Of a DNA stretch of 64,000 bases, positions 46,069 through 55,760 are shown piece by piece. The stretch is from an uncultured Methanomassiliicoccus sp. (GTDB lineage Archaea; Thermoplasmatota; Thermoplasmata; Methanomassiliicoccales; Methanomassiliicoccaceae). Where the stretch lies: the NCBI GenBank assembly GCA_905202485.1, contig CAJKRY010000001.1, positions 368,152 to 432,151 on the forward strand. The letters are read 5' to 3'. The notes beneath the pieces are model-generated. The model was not told the DNA's origin. It saw only the letters and a list, made by a program, of their open reading frames with translations, and ran no database searches. A program made the translations under genes and the position numbers. The first letter of the stretch is position 1, and each line of letters begins with the position of its first letter.

Positions 46069-46966
46069 TGCTCAGCATTATTGCCTTCTGGGCGTGAAGC
46101 CTGTTTTCTGCTTCATCGAAGACGACGCTCTGACTGCCGTCGATTACATCTTCTGTCACTTCTAAACCGCGGTGTGCTGGAAGGCAGTGCATGAAGATGC
46201 AGTCTTTTTTGGCGTGAGACATCAGTTTAGCATTGATCTGGTAAGGTGCAAACAGCTTCTCTTTCTCTTCCGCCTGATCTTCTTGACCCATGGAGACCCA
46301 TGCATCCGTATAGATCACATCGGCGTCTGCAGCAGCTTCTATTGGATTAGTGGTGATTGTTAATGTACAATCATTAGAGGCTGCGATTTCCTTAGATCTT
46401 TCAATTATTTCCTGGTCTGGCATGTAGCCTTCTGGGCATCCGGCTACAAAGTTGATTCCTGTGAGTGCGCAGCCAATCATAAGAGAATTACAGACGTTGT
46501 TTCCGTCACCGATGTATGCCAGCTTCAGGCCTTTCAATTTATGTTTCTTTTCAGTAATTGTGAGAAGGTCTGCAATGATCTGGCAAGGATGCTCAAGATC
46601 GTCCAGTGCGTTTATTACAGGAACTGATGCATTCTCAGCCAGAGTGCAGACATCTGAATGGTTGAAGGCACGGTATGCTATGCAGTCAGCAAAGCGACTG
46701 AGGACCTTTGCAGTATCTTCTATTGTCTCTCCTCTGCCCATCTGCGATTCTTGCTGATTGAGATGTACGGAATGGCCTCCCAGCTGGTATATTCCCACTT
46801 CAAAGGAGGTTCTGGTTCTTGTGCTTGATTTTTCAAAGATTAATGCAAGTGTCCTGCCCTGCAAAACTGGTGTGTATTTCTCACCACTTTTGAGCTTTGC
46901 TGCGAGACTGAGGATGTCTTGGATATCATCCTTCATATCAAAAACCGAAATAATATCTCTCTTCAT
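46055..46966 (-). CDS. argF: Ornithine carbamoyltransferase
   Basis: From the ATG at 46966 the 303-residue protein has the carbamoyl-phosphate motif SSTRTRTSFE, then GRGETIEDTAKVLSRF, the YIGDGNNVCNSLMIG block, the ornithine-binding SMGQ (WVSMGQED) and HCLPAHRG. It condenses ornithine and carbamoyl phosphate in arginine synthesis. A TATA-like run (TCTATTATATTG, near 46995) indicates a leaderless mRNA. The frame up to 47050 has no family similarity. Confidence 0.96.
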   Translation of the reverse strand: MKRDIISVFDMKDDIQDILSLAAKLKSGEKYTPVLQGRTLALIFEKSSTRTRTSFEVGIYQLGGHSVHLNQQESQMGRGETIEDTAKVLSRFADCIAYRAFNHSDVCTLAENASVPVINALDDLEHPCQIIADLLTITEKKHKLKGLKLAYIGDGNNVCNSLMIGCALTGINFVAGCPEGYMPDQEIIERSKEIAASNDCTLTITTNPIEAAADADVIYTDAWVSMGQEDQAEEKEKLFAPYQINAKLMSHAKKDCIFMHCLPAHRGLEVTEDVIDGSQSVVFDEAENRLHAQKAIMLSIIPH

Positions 46967-47139
46967 GATTTCAATCCGCTTAAATGTCATGTCAATATAA
47001 TAGATTGTGTACAAAGATATACAAAGAGCCGTCATCTTTGTTCTATTCATGATATTGGGATGAAACTATATATCTCACGTGCACATTCGTCGGCCATCTA
47101 AACCTAAAAAGATATGAAATATGTCTTGAGGTGATTATT

Positions 47140-47685
47140 ATGAATTTGATGAGACAAATGATAGCCAATGACTGGAAGAACATGCTGATTCTTGGTGTAT
47201 TGGCATTAATTATTGGAATAATCTCAATTGTGTATCCTGGCATCACGCTTGGCGTTACAATAATTCTGCTGGGAGCATTTGCATTGCTGTTCGGACTTTC
47301 AACAGTATATAACGGTACGGCATTGCCAAAAGGAAGCAGAGCATTTACACTCATAACTGGAATATTATACATAATTCTAGCAATAATCATGATTATGGCT
47401 CCGCTGTATTTCGCTGAAGTTATTGCTTACGTCATGGCCGCATTCCTGATTATTATGGGACTGTTTCAGATCTTTAATCTCATATTTGTTGCCGGCAGCG
47501 GATCAAAAGGCGACAGCCTGTTTCCGCTCATCACCGGGATTATCTCCCTCATACTGGGATGTGTAATCGCTGTATTCCCAACTCAGACAATTGAGGTTGC
47601 AATGTGGATCATCGGACTGTTTTTGATCATAATCGGAATAATCAACATTGCCGGCGGACTGAAAATAAAAAAAGTATTTTCCTGA
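47140..47685 (+). CDS. HdeD/DUF308 family membrane protein
   Basis: From the ATG at 47140, which has GAGGTG 6 nt upstream, the 181-residue protein has six predicted helices in three similar hairpins (ILGVLALIIGIISIVYPGIT; FTLITGILYIILAIIMIMAP; FPLITGIISLILGCVIAVFP), the internal repeat of DUF308. HdeD protects against acid stress in bacteria; the archaeal function is unknown. It is followed by a hairpin terminator. Confidence 0.88.
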   Translation: MNLMRQMIANDWKNMLILGVLALIIGIISIVYPGITLGVTIILLGAFALLFGLSTVYNGTALPKGSRAFTLITGILYIILAIIMIMAPLYFAEVIAYVMAAFLIIMGLFQIFNLIFVAGSGSKGDSLFPLITGIISLILGCVIAVFPTQTIEVAMWIIGLFLIIIGIINIAGGLKIKKVFS

Positions 47686-47696
47686 ACGGATTTTAA

Positions 47697-47729
47697 GCGG
47701 CCTGATGTCAGACCGCCAGTTATTTTTTC
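47697..47729 (+). terminator. Hairpin plus T-run after the DUF308 gene
   Basis: GCGG (47697-47700) and CTGA pair with TCAG and CCGC (to 47716) with one internal mismatch, followed by a T-rich run (TTATTTTTTCTT). Confidence 0.65.
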
Positions 47730-47889
47730 TTAAATGTCTGAGAAATTATTATGAGCAGTATTTTCCAGCCTGCTTAACAATGCTGACTTTGATGACAACT
47801 GTACCATTCAGCATATTTAAGGGAGCTTCTTTTTCTGACAGTTGCGGAGCATACTTGCAGATTATAGCAGCAAGGATAATTTTCTTGTC

Positions 47890-48210
47890 TTAAATATCGC
47901 TGAGCAGCTCTGCTTTGCCCTGAATTGCTACGCTGGAGTATGCATTGTTAGTATCACAGGGTTTCTCATTCGGATCAAACGGATATTCTGCAGCTCATAA
48001 ACATTGAAACAGACGTTTGGATTTGCTTTCAAATTATCTAACTTCTGTTTTGCAGGAAGACCGCAGATATATATGGCATTCTCAAACAGCACATAATGTA
48101 CAGGCACACAGTATGGAGTTCTATCCTGATTGATTGCTGCCAACGTTCCTGTTTGACACTTCAACAGCAGGTATTCTATTTCTTCCTGCGATAGCTGGTG
48201 ATTTTTTCAT
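47890..48210 (-). pseudogene. Pyridoxamine 5'-phosphate oxidase-like flavoprotein, frameshifted and truncated
   Basis: The parts LSQEEIEYLLLKCQTGTLAAI, CVPVHYVLFENAIYICGLPAKQKLDNLK and NPNVCFNVYEL follow the PNPOx-like family. After YEL the continuation DPNEKPCDTNNAYSSVAIQG sits in another frame (shift near 47975-47985). A further shift in an A6 run (48202-48207 region) separates the ATG at 48210 from the body. The sequence then stops at 47890, about 50 residues short of the family. Two shifts plus truncation point to a real pseudogene. The rest of 47730-48403 shows no other gene. Confidence 0.75.
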
Positions 48211-48403
48211 CCTCGACTGTATTATACCGGACCCCATTTTCCGATGCGCAAGTTTTGGATAGTGCTGTATCAGATTTAGAATATGTTTCATAATACATTA
48301 TGATTTGAATGGTTGGAGGACTTTTCAGATGTTTGCATACAGCTCTAATAAAAAAAGTATATATTAAATATAAAAAAATAAAGACTGGGTTACAGTCTTA
48401 GTA

Positions 48404-50242
48404 TTAGTGTTTGCTTCTCATGAAGAGATATATTGCTGCTACTAGTATGATAATGATTACGATCGCGATGAGTATGTAGTACATCGTGTTGTTACCATCA
48501 TCACCTTCAGACGGCGTTGGTTCTGTACCTACTTCTTTGAATGTTACTGAGATCGACTGGTCTGCATTAACATTTGAGAATGTGTAAGAGCCATCATTGA
48601 TTGTAACTTCTTTTCCATTTACGATTACACGGTCAATTTCATACCCTTTGTCAGCATTGATAGTGAAAGTCTGACTTCCACCTGCCACTACTGAAACTTT
48701 CCCAGAAGGAGTGATTTTTCCTCCAGAACCTGCTGATGCCGAGATCGTGTAATTAGTTGACTCTCCAGTTTTCTTAAATGTCACTGAAATTGTATGATTT
48801 GAAGTAACATTTGAAAAGGTGAAAGAGTCTCCTATGATCTGCACAGTTTTTCCATCCACTAACAAAGTATCTATTTCATACCCATTATTTGGTGTAAACT
48901 TGAAAGTCTTAGAACTTCCAGAAGATACCGATACACTGCCCTGGGGCGAGATGGATCCGCCTGATCCTGCGGTAGCGTTGATTGTATAATCAGAAGATGG
49001 TCCCGGTCCAGGTCCTGGGTTTCCTCCACTTTTCTTGAAGGTTACAGATATCGTGTGATTATCTGTTACGCTTAAGAATTTGTAAGTGTCACCTGTAAGA
49101 CTTACTGCCTTTCCATCAACCAATACGCTATCGACTGCATATCCGCTGTTTGGAGTTACTTTGAACGATATGCTTTCTCCAGAAGTTACAGATACATCGC
49201 CTGAAGGAGCGATTGTTCCGTTATTTCCAGCCGATGCGTTGATTGTATATGTTTTATCAGGCTCGTATGGTTTGAATGATGCAACTATCGACTGAGGCCC
49301 TTCAATATTGTGTGCATACACATAAGTGAAGGTTCCGTCGTCATTATTTTTGATGACTTGTTGACTGACAGAGATTCCGTTGACTTTCACATCATTGAGT
49401 GTGTATCCTGCATCAGGCGTGATCGTGAAGATTTGAGTTTCTCCTTTAGCTAATTCAACGCCTGCCGGAGTGATTTGCCCTCCGTTGCCGGCCACTGCCT
49501 TCACATGATATTTGGCTCCAATTGGAATAAATGTTACATCAACTGAACAATCTTTGTTGACGTTTTCAATAACATACAAGACAGAACCGTCTTCTGCTGG
49601 TTTTGATTGAGGATTGAGTATAATCTCGTCCAGAGTTACCTTTCCAATTGCGTATCCTTCATGAGGGGTTACAATGATGAATGCTTTTCCACCCTCATTA
49701 ACTGCAGGAGGCCACGATACAGTTCCTCCAATGTCGCCGATGATGTTGACGGATATTTTATACATTTTAATGTCATCAGCCACAGTTAGATTTGCAGAAA
49801 CTGAGTATGGTCCATTAGATGATATTGTAACATCATATTTTCCGTTCTCTAATTCATCTGTTGGGAAAAGTATATTCTTACTAGAAGGTGTATGGGTAGT
49901 TGGACTCTTATATACTAGTTCACCTGCTGAATCCTTTAATTCACATGAAAGGAATAGTTCCCTTGGAGGATTAATTAAATCTACCAATAGAGCATATCCA
50001 GTATAACTAGTATAGTCAGCATGTTTAGTATCACTTTCAGAGATAGAGCAGTACGATATGTTTATGCCTTTACCAGATCCGCTTCCCAAGACTACACTGC
50101 TGCCGCTTTCTTCACTGAGTACGGCTGCAACAGAGTCATCGACGGCACCATTATCGACTAACGGTGCTATCATAGATACCGCCATCATTAATGCAGCCAT
50201 GAAAGCAAATAAACTCAGAGCCCAGTTTGTTACCTTCATCAT
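48404..50242 (-). CDS. Secreted, membrane-anchored repeat protein (divergent InlB B-repeats)
   Basis: The 612-residue protein has a signal anchor at the N-terminus (LFAFMAALMMAVSMIAPLVD), at least five tandem ~75-residue repeats from about residue 170 on (pattern YTINA-AGSGGxI-PSG-V-V-G-xxxFxxTxNxGYEIDxxxVDGK...ISVTFKK), a GGNPGPGPGPSS linker, and a C-terminal helix (YYILIAIVIIIILVAAIYLFM) followed by a basic end. The repeats resemble the divergent InlB/bacterial repeat domain. It is likely exposed on the cell surface, with adhesion as the inferred role. It overlaps the stop of the upstream gene (ATGATGA), third in an operon of surface proteins. Confidence 0.85.
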   Translation of the reverse strand: MMKVTNWALSLFAFMAALMMAVSMIAPLVDNGAVDDSVAAVLSEESGSSVVLGSGSGKGINISYCSISESDTKHADYTSYTGYALLVDLINPPRELFLSCELKDSAGELVYKSPTTHTPSSKNILFPTDELENGKYDVTISSNGPYSVSANLTVADDIKMYKISVNIIGDIGGTVSWPPAVNEGGKAFIIVTPHEGYAIGKVTLDEIILNPQSKPAEDGSVLYVIENVNKDCSVDVTFIPIGAKYHVKAVAGNGGQITPAGVELAKGETQIFTITPDAGYTLNDVKVNGISVSQQVIKNNDDGTFTYVYAHNIEGPQSIVASFKPYEPDKTYTINASAGNNGTIAPSGDVSVTSGESISFKVTPNSGYAVDSVLVDGKAVSLTGDTYKFLSVTDNHTISVTFKKSGGNPGPGPGPSSDYTINATAGSGGSISPQGSVSVSSGSSKTFKFTPNNGYEIDTLLVDGKTVQIIGDSFTFSNVTSNHTISVTFKKTGESTNYTISASAGSGGKITPSGKVSVVAGGSQTFTINADKGYEIDRVIVNGKEVTINDGSYTFSNVNADQSISVTFKEVGTEPTPSEGDDGNNTMYYILIAIVIIIILVAAIYLFMRSKH

Positions 50243-51762
50243 GCCTGCCCCCAAACGAGTATTGTTTCAGATTGAACCGTTTTTGTACTAGATCCATCTT
50301 CATACTCAAACACAGCGTATGCTGAAACTGGCATATGACCCTCTATACAGGGCATCTCTGTTGAACAATAGTATGATGCGCCCTCAACTGCAATAGATGC
50401 GCTAGTGTATGGCATTACGCCTACATATTCCTCAAATTCAACAGCATACTCGTATGTTAATTTAATAGATCCAACGGGGAGTTTTCCGCTAAGGGCAAAG
50501 AGATAAGTTTTGAATCCAGTGACTTTTCCGTTAGTTTCAACACTTTCCACAAATATCTTGAACTGTAGATCAGGCTGCTCTTTGATTTCAGCGGTTGCTT
50601 CTGCAACTACTTCTTCGCCTGCAAAGAGCTTCATCGTGTATTCACCTGGAGCGTACTTGTCTGATATTTTAGCAGGTGCTCCTTCAGCGAATGAGAAGTA
50701 CCAGATGTGTTGACCGGGAGTGTTTGTATTGAGAGTCTCGGCGTAGATTTCTTTACCGTCGAAGTAAAGTTTTCCTACGAGAGCATTATCGAACATTCCG
50801 GTTTGGTTGTAAATCATATACATTGTTCTGTTATCAATGTCTGTGATTTTGCTGCCTTCCCAGATTCCGTTTATTGCATCTTTGGCATCATCTGATTTCT
50901 CGTTGTAACCTGCTGTAACATCTTCAACTATCGGTGGCACAGGAATTTCAGCGGTTGCTTCTGCAACTACTTCTTCGCCTGCAAAGAGCTTCATCGTGTA
51001 TTCACCTGGAGCGTACTTGTCTGATATTTTAGCAGGTGCTCCTTCAGCGAATGAGAAGTACCAGATGTGTTGACCGGGAGTGTTTGTATTGAGAGTCTCG
51101 GCGTAGATTTCTTTACCGTCGAAGTAAAGTTTTCCTACGAGAGCATTATCGAACATTCCGGTTTGGTTGTAAATCATATACATTGTTCTGTTATCAATGT
51201 CTGTGATTTTGCTGCCTTCCCAGATTCCGTTTATTGCATCTTTGGCATCATCTGATTTCTCGTTGTAACCACTGCCGACTACCTTGAGTGAAGTACTGAA
51301 AGATAATTCGATTGTAAATACCTTATCCGTTCCAATTTTTGAATCGTCTGAAATTGTCAGTATGTGTGTCTTTGATTCCAATGGAGAATCTATTGGTTTG
51401 AACTTCAGCGGTACGATCCCGCCATCAGATATAATATCTTTAGCATTTATGCCTATATCTAGATGGCCCGGTAGATTAAACTTCACCGAAACAAACTCAC
51501 TTAGAGGGAAATTAGAATCAAAAGATACTTTCAATGCATATTTTGCACTGTTGGCTGTTTTGATATAATCCACGGTGATGCCGTCTTCATTGGTCCATGT
51601 TCCTAAAACATTAACTGAGCCGTCTTCATCAGACTCAGAAAAAAGAACAGGAGCGCTGCTGTCAGCAGCACCAGCATCCGCTAATGGTGCCATCACAGAC
51701 GCCACCATTATGAATGCTGCCAAGAAAGCTAATGCTCCCATGGTCCATTTTGTTGTTTTCAT
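50239..51762 (-). CDS. Secreted protein with two identical WYFSF-type domains
   Basis: The 507-residue protein starts with a signal peptide (ALAFLAAFIMVASVMAPLADA). Residues about 170-390 hold two copies of a ~108-residue domain containing DIDNRTMYMIYNQTG, LYFDGKEIYAETLN and HIWYFSFAEGAPAKI. The copies are encoded by two 326-bp DNA segments without a single difference. Related domains occur in the next protein upstream. The last 100 residues are a separate beta-rich part ending near ETILVWGQA. It has no C-terminal membrane helix. Second gene of the surface-protein operon. Confidence 0.8.
   Translation of the reverse strand: MKTTKWTMGALAFLAAFIMVASVMAPLADAGAADSSAPVLFSESDEDGSVNVLGTWTNEDGITVDYIKTANSAKYALKVSFDSNFPLSEFVSVKFNLPGHLDIGINAKDIISDGGIVPLKFKPIDSPLESKTHILTISDDSKIGTDKVFTIELSFSTSLKVVGSGYNEKSDDAKDAINGIWEGSKITDIDNRTMYMIYNQTGMFDNALVGKLYFDGKEIYAETLNTNTPGQHIWYFSFAEGAPAKISDKYAPGEYTMKLFAGEEVVAEATAEIPVPPIVEDVTAGYNEKSDDAKDAINGIWEGSKITDIDNRTMYMIYNQTGMFDNALVGKLYFDGKEIYAETLNTNTPGQHIWYFSFAEGAPAKISDKYAPGEYTMKLFAGEEVVAEATAEIKEQPDLQFKIFVESVETNGKVTGFKTYLFALSGKLPVGSIKLTYEYAVEFEEYVGVMPYTSASIAVEGASYYCSTEMPCIEGHMPVSAYAVFEYEDGSSTKTVQSETILVWGQA
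50585..50910. repeat. Perfect 326-bp tandem repeat, copy A
   Basis: Base for base identical to 50945-51270 (offset 360 bp). The 34 bp between the copies are unique. Identity stops sharply at both ends. Confidence 0.95.
50945..51270. repeat. Perfect 326-bp tandem repeat, copy B
   Basis: Second copy of the segment at 50585-50910. Perfect identity, including silent sites, implies very recent duplication or gene conversion. It also allows copy-number change by recombination. Confidence 0.95.
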
Positions 51763-51772
51763 TTAATTCCCC

Positions 51773-54700
51773 TCACTTTGTTGGTACCACTGCGTTTGAC
51801 AGAGAGTAAATTGTCGTACCATCCTCAAGAGTCCATTCGAAAATAGCATGTCCTGAGCTGATGCCGTTTGTATCAATCAGCAGTGATTGTGTTGTTGAAG
51901 ATTCGTTTACGGATTCCGTATCACTTGTTGCTGTGCCTGCCATTTCCATTCCAAACTCTTCGTCATACTCAAAGTATGAATAGACAACAGACACCATTCC
52001 GTTTGGAACTATACTTCCTTCTTTAGGTTCTATTGATACGCGAACTCCCTCAGCACCTGTTTCTTTATTAACTGCATAATCTGCAGAGACTGTTACAGCA
52101 TAATCCAGGTAATATATCTCAAAGGTTCTTTCCAGAACAGTTTCGCCGTCAGCACAGATATTCATCATATAAAGTCCTGAAAAATCGCCATCAACCACAG
52201 CAGAGCTTGCCTGATTATCAAATGAGAAATACCAAGATCTGCGTCCGTTATCAGACTTGAGGTCTTCGCTGAAGACTTCTATGCGCTCTCCATCAACGAT
52301 CTTGTAAAGAATGCCAGTCATTTTTGAATTTGTATATCCTTTCTGATCGTAGATGATCCATGCAGTGTTGTTATCGATATCGGTTGGGTAGACAGCATAT
52401 GCAGCCATGTAGTCTTTGACTTCATCGACAATAGAGCTGAATCCGTTTGAGACTCTTTCAATTGTTTTGTCTTCCTCTGGGTAAACAGGAGTGAAGACGA
52501 AATAATCAGCGTACAGGTTCAGCACACCAGTATCTTTGTCTACATATTTATTCAAGAAATCTTTATCAATTATCTGTAGAGGGTTAATGGAAAAGCTTAT
52601 CTGACCATCGAGTGGAATTGCAGCGTCGTCATATATCCCATTGATGTCTACTGTTGTCCAATAGTTAAAATACATGTCACTTGGGCTGATTCCGACGTTG
52701 CTGACTGAGTATGAAATTCCCATTTTCAGAAGTGTCGGGTTGATTATCTGAGTGATGTGTTGATGTTCACCGATTTCTGACCCGTTTGAATCGTAGATAT
52801 AGTGATATTTGATTACATATCCCGGGGTTACATCAAACGCCTTCTTTGATGCCCATGCTGCAGCAGATTCGCAGTCCGAGTTTATGGAAAATTTGTACGC
52901 AACTAGACCATCGCTGTTGGCGAGAGTGCTATTGTCGTCGTTGCCATTGTCGTTACTATCAAATATATTGAATGAGAACGTTCCAATCAAGTCATTGCCA
53001 GCAAAGATGTTAATGAAATAATCGCCCACGGTTATTTCAGAAAGATAGTCCTTTGCCTGATCATCGAATGAGAAATACCAAGCGCGCATTCCGTCTTTTA
53101 GATTTGACATGTCTTCAGAATATAGTTCTTTGCTATCATCGATAGTTCCTTTATACAATACAAATGTGAAATTTCCATCCAGATCATCAGCCAGATAGTA
53201 GGACATGAACATAGTGTTTCTAATGATATCTGTGATTGGTTCATTGTTAGGATCCAGTGTATGATATGAATTTAAGAGATTAGATATTAGGTCACAATCA
53301 TCTTCTGAATTGGAATAAACAACCTTTGCTCCTGCAACGAGCGGACCTACAATATAGTTGTCAAATTCAGGTGCATACAGATGTGTAATGATTGCTGTCC
53401 AGTCTAATGAATCTGTGTAATCAATTCCTTGATTAAATTCATATTCATCTCCGCTGGATGATATGAATAATCCGTTGAAGTTATTCCTATCGGATATGAT
53501 ATTCATTTTGGATGTGTCTAATGTGACTGTTACAGGATTGCCTTCATTGTCAGTATCCAACAGAGTTATTGTAATGACTGGGTAAATGAGATTGTTGTCA
53601 AGTGACAGGTAGGTCTTGGTTACCTCAATCATGTCCTCGGTTATTATTTTTGGAAGTATGACACCTACTAATGGATAGTTGCAGATGCAAGCTTCACAGT
53701 CGTTGCAGGTATGTCCACTATTGGCATTGCAGGCTAAGCAATCACACCCTTCCACACATTCTGTAGTGTAGTTGGATTGATCATACTTGGCTGATAATAT
53801 ATAATTAATTGCATCATTTCCATCAAGACCGTCAATGACCACTGGCCATAGTCCAGCATCTTTTGAGAGGAAATGTGCAATGAATGACACATCATCATCT
53901 TTATAGATATTTATAGATTTTAATATTGACTGGATATCTGTGTTGGTATCGTAGATTTTAATAATTTGTTTCTTATCAATCTCAGTGATTACCTTTTGGT
54001 GTACATTAAATGTAACTTCAAAGTTCTCATCTACAACACTCTTATCATCAACTACTTCTGATGTTGATACTGTATAAATTAGGACATAGGTTCCGGCATT
54101 TGTTATTTTAAGATCTTTAAATCCTAAAATATTTCCAGAAACTTTTTCTGCTCCTGCGGATATGCCATTTTTATTTATTCCTGTATTATATTCAGTAACA
54201 TTGTATATAACCGGTGAGCTGCTGCCAGGAGCGTAGTAATATATTGCTGTTAACGCCTTGATATTATTGTTCGGATCCTGATACTGAATAACCCTTACTG
54301 GAGCGTCTTGGTATTCGCTGTTGTATGTAAGATCGCTAACATCAACGGTAACACCACGGTCTTCATATGAGTTAGAAACGACTACATCTTCTCCAGCTTC
54401 ATTGGTTATTATTTCTGATATGTTTGATATTAGACCAGAATCTGTTGCGGACTCGTCATCAACAGTTACTTTGTATTCAATGGCGGCGTCATCCATTATT
54501 CCAAGATTACGAAGCGTTATGTTTGATTTTGTGAGAACGTTTCCAGCCTCATCCAGCTCTGCAGGCAAAATAACAAGTGTTCCTGCTAAACTGCCTCCTA
54601 GAGTGATGTCCCCAGAGACAACGATTGGTTCTCTCTCATCACTACTTGGAGTAAGTTCACCATTAATGATTAATGATCCTATTTTGATAATTGGAGTTTC

Positions 54701-55756
54701 TTCATCAACAGCAGTCATTATAATTTTAGAGATTAAGCTGCCATCGTAGGAAACTACACCCTTAACGGTTATCTTCTCAAACATAGAAGAGTCAAAGTCT
54801 TCTGAAAGTACTACGTCGCCTTCAACAATTAATGATTTTACATCAGTTGTGAGTCCGACTAAGTGTGAAGATCCGCTGAATCCTAAATGAGATCCTGCGT
54901 TTGTTATTTCATTACCAGTCACGGTGAGTTTTGAGTTTTCATCTAGACCTCTGAAAGCAATGCTTCCACTCCATGTGGTATTATCAGAAATGGTGTTGCC
55001 GGTGATGAGTATTTCAGATCCACCGTTGTAGGCATCTCCGATCTTGTCATTGCTTGAGACGGCTCTTGCAATATTATCATTGCCGATTGAGATTGTGTTG
55101 TTTGTGATGTTGAGTTTAAATACCTCGGCAGTTGCGGTAGCATCTCTCACTCCATCACGTGCACCTTCAAAATTCAATACTGCATAAGTGGAGTCGTTAG
55201 AAATATTATTTGAATCGATTGTGATGTTTCCTGCCTGAATGTCAAGGTATGATACTGCGACTTGAATTGATGAAATTGTACAGTGTTGAATTACTGTATA
55301 TGTGTCCATATCTACTGCATTTGTTTCATCTTCAGATGCAGTTGGATCCATAATTACTACTGCGTTACTTCCGCTGTTTAAAATGTTGAGGTATTTCAAT
55401 GCTGCTCCTGCTTCCAAAGTAACTTGTCCTGAGATCGTTTTTGCACCAGCTGGAGCGCCTGCAGTTTCAGGAGCGTCAGCAAGGTTTATTCCATACAGTG
55501 TTTTTCCTGTCGGAACTTTTAGATCACCAGTAAAGTCACTAGAAAGCACAAGATTGCTTTCAGTTGCGGAATCAATTGCATTCTGATCAGCGACTTCCAC
55601 CCACCCATCTGGGAGAGTAGTCTCGCCTTCACCTAACACAACAGTGTTTGAGTCGCCATTGTCATCGCCCATGAGCAAAGGCGATGCAAATGCAGCGATC
55701 GCTATGAACACTGCTAATGCCATGATTATCGATTTCTTCTTCGATTTGTCGTTCAT
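51773..55756 (-). CDS. Giant secreted surface protein, beta-helix plus WYFSF domains
   Basis: From the ATG at 55756, with GAGTGA upstream, the 1327-residue protein has a signal peptide (SIIMALAVFIAIAAFASPLLM). The first third is Asn-rich and repetitive (ITIDSNNISN, NITNNTISIGN, ILITGNTISDN, LTVTGNEITNAG), typical of a right-handed parallel beta-helix. At about residues 665-695 a run of nine Cys (CVEGCDCLAC...CNDCEACIC) may bind metal. Two domains with WYFSFDDQA and WYFSFDNQA follow, related to those in the neighbouring gene. It has no C-terminal membrane helix. The original frame extends to 55780 without support. First gene of the surface operon. Confidence 0.85.
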   Translation of the reverse strand: MNDKSKKKSIIMALAVFIAIAAFASPLLMGDDNGDSNTVVLGEGETTLPDGWVEVADQNAIDSATESNLVLSSDFTGDLKVPTGKTLYGINLADAPETAGAPAGAKTISGQVTLEAGAALKYLNILNSGSNAVVIMDPTASEDETNAVDMDTYTVIQHCTISSIQVAVSYLDIQAGNITIDSNNISNDSTYAVLNFEGARDGVRDATATAEVFKLNITNNTISIGNDNIARAVSSNDKIGDAYNGGSEILITGNTISDNTTWSGSIAFRGLDENSKLTVTGNEITNAGSHLGFSGSSHLVGLTTDVKSLIVEGDVVLSEDFDSSMFEKITVKGVVSYDGSLISKIIMTAVDEETPIIKIGSLIINGELTPSSDEREPIVVSGDITLGGSLAGTLVILPAELDEAGNVLTKSNITLRNLGIMDDAAIEYKVTVDDESATDSGLISNISEIITNEAGEDVVVSNSYEDRGVTVDVSDLTYNSEYQDAPVRVIQYQDPNNNIKALTAIYYYAPGSSSPVIYNVTEYNTGINKNGISAGAEKVSGNILGFKDLKITNAGTYVLIYTVSTSEVVDDKSVVDENFEVTFNVHQKVITEIDKKQIIKIYDTNTDIQSILKSINIYKDDDVSFIAHFLSKDAGLWPVVIDGLDGNDAINYILSAKYDQSNYTTECVEGCDCLACNANSGHTCNDCEACICNYPLVGVILPKIITEDMIEVTKTYLSLDNNLIYPVITITLLDTDNEGNPVTVTLDTSKMNIISDRNNFNGLFISSSGDEYEFNQGIDYTDSLDWTAIITHLYAPEFDNYIVGPLVAGAKVVYSNSEDDCDLISNLLNSYHTLDPNNEPITDIIRNTMFMSYYLADDLDGNFTFVLYKGTIDDSKELYSEDMSNLKDGMRAWYFSFDDQAKDYLSEITVGDYFINIFAGNDLIGTFSFNIFDSNDNGNDDNSTLANSDGLVAYKFSINSDCESAAAWASKKAFDVTPGYVIKYHYIYDSNGSEIGEHQHITQIINPTLLKMGISYSVSNVGISPSDMYFNYWTTVDINGIYDDAAIPLDGQISFSINPLQIIDKDFLNKYVDKDTGVLNLYADYFVFTPVYPEEDKTIERVSNGFSSIVDEVKDYMAAYAVYPTDIDNNTAWIIYDQKGYTNSKMTGILYKIVDGERIEVFSEDLKSDNGRRSWYFSFDNQASSAVVDGDFSGLYMMNICADGETVLERTFEIYYLDYAVTVSADYAVNKETGAEGVRVSIEPKEGSIVPNGMVSVVYSYFEYDEEFGMEMAGTATSDTESVNESSTTQSLLIDTNGISSGHAIFEWTLEDGTTIYSLSNAVVPTK

Positions 55757-55760
55757 AATA

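Noticed and set aside
47705..47893. 62-residue plus-strand ORF after the DUF308 gene
   Set aside because: It starts within the terminator, has odd composition and overlaps the flavoprotein pseudogene end.
50707..51255. Two identical 62-residue plus-strand ORFs (50707-50895 and 51067-51255)
   Set aside because: Antisense shadows of the duplicated domain in the surface-protein gene; identity comes from the DNA repeat.
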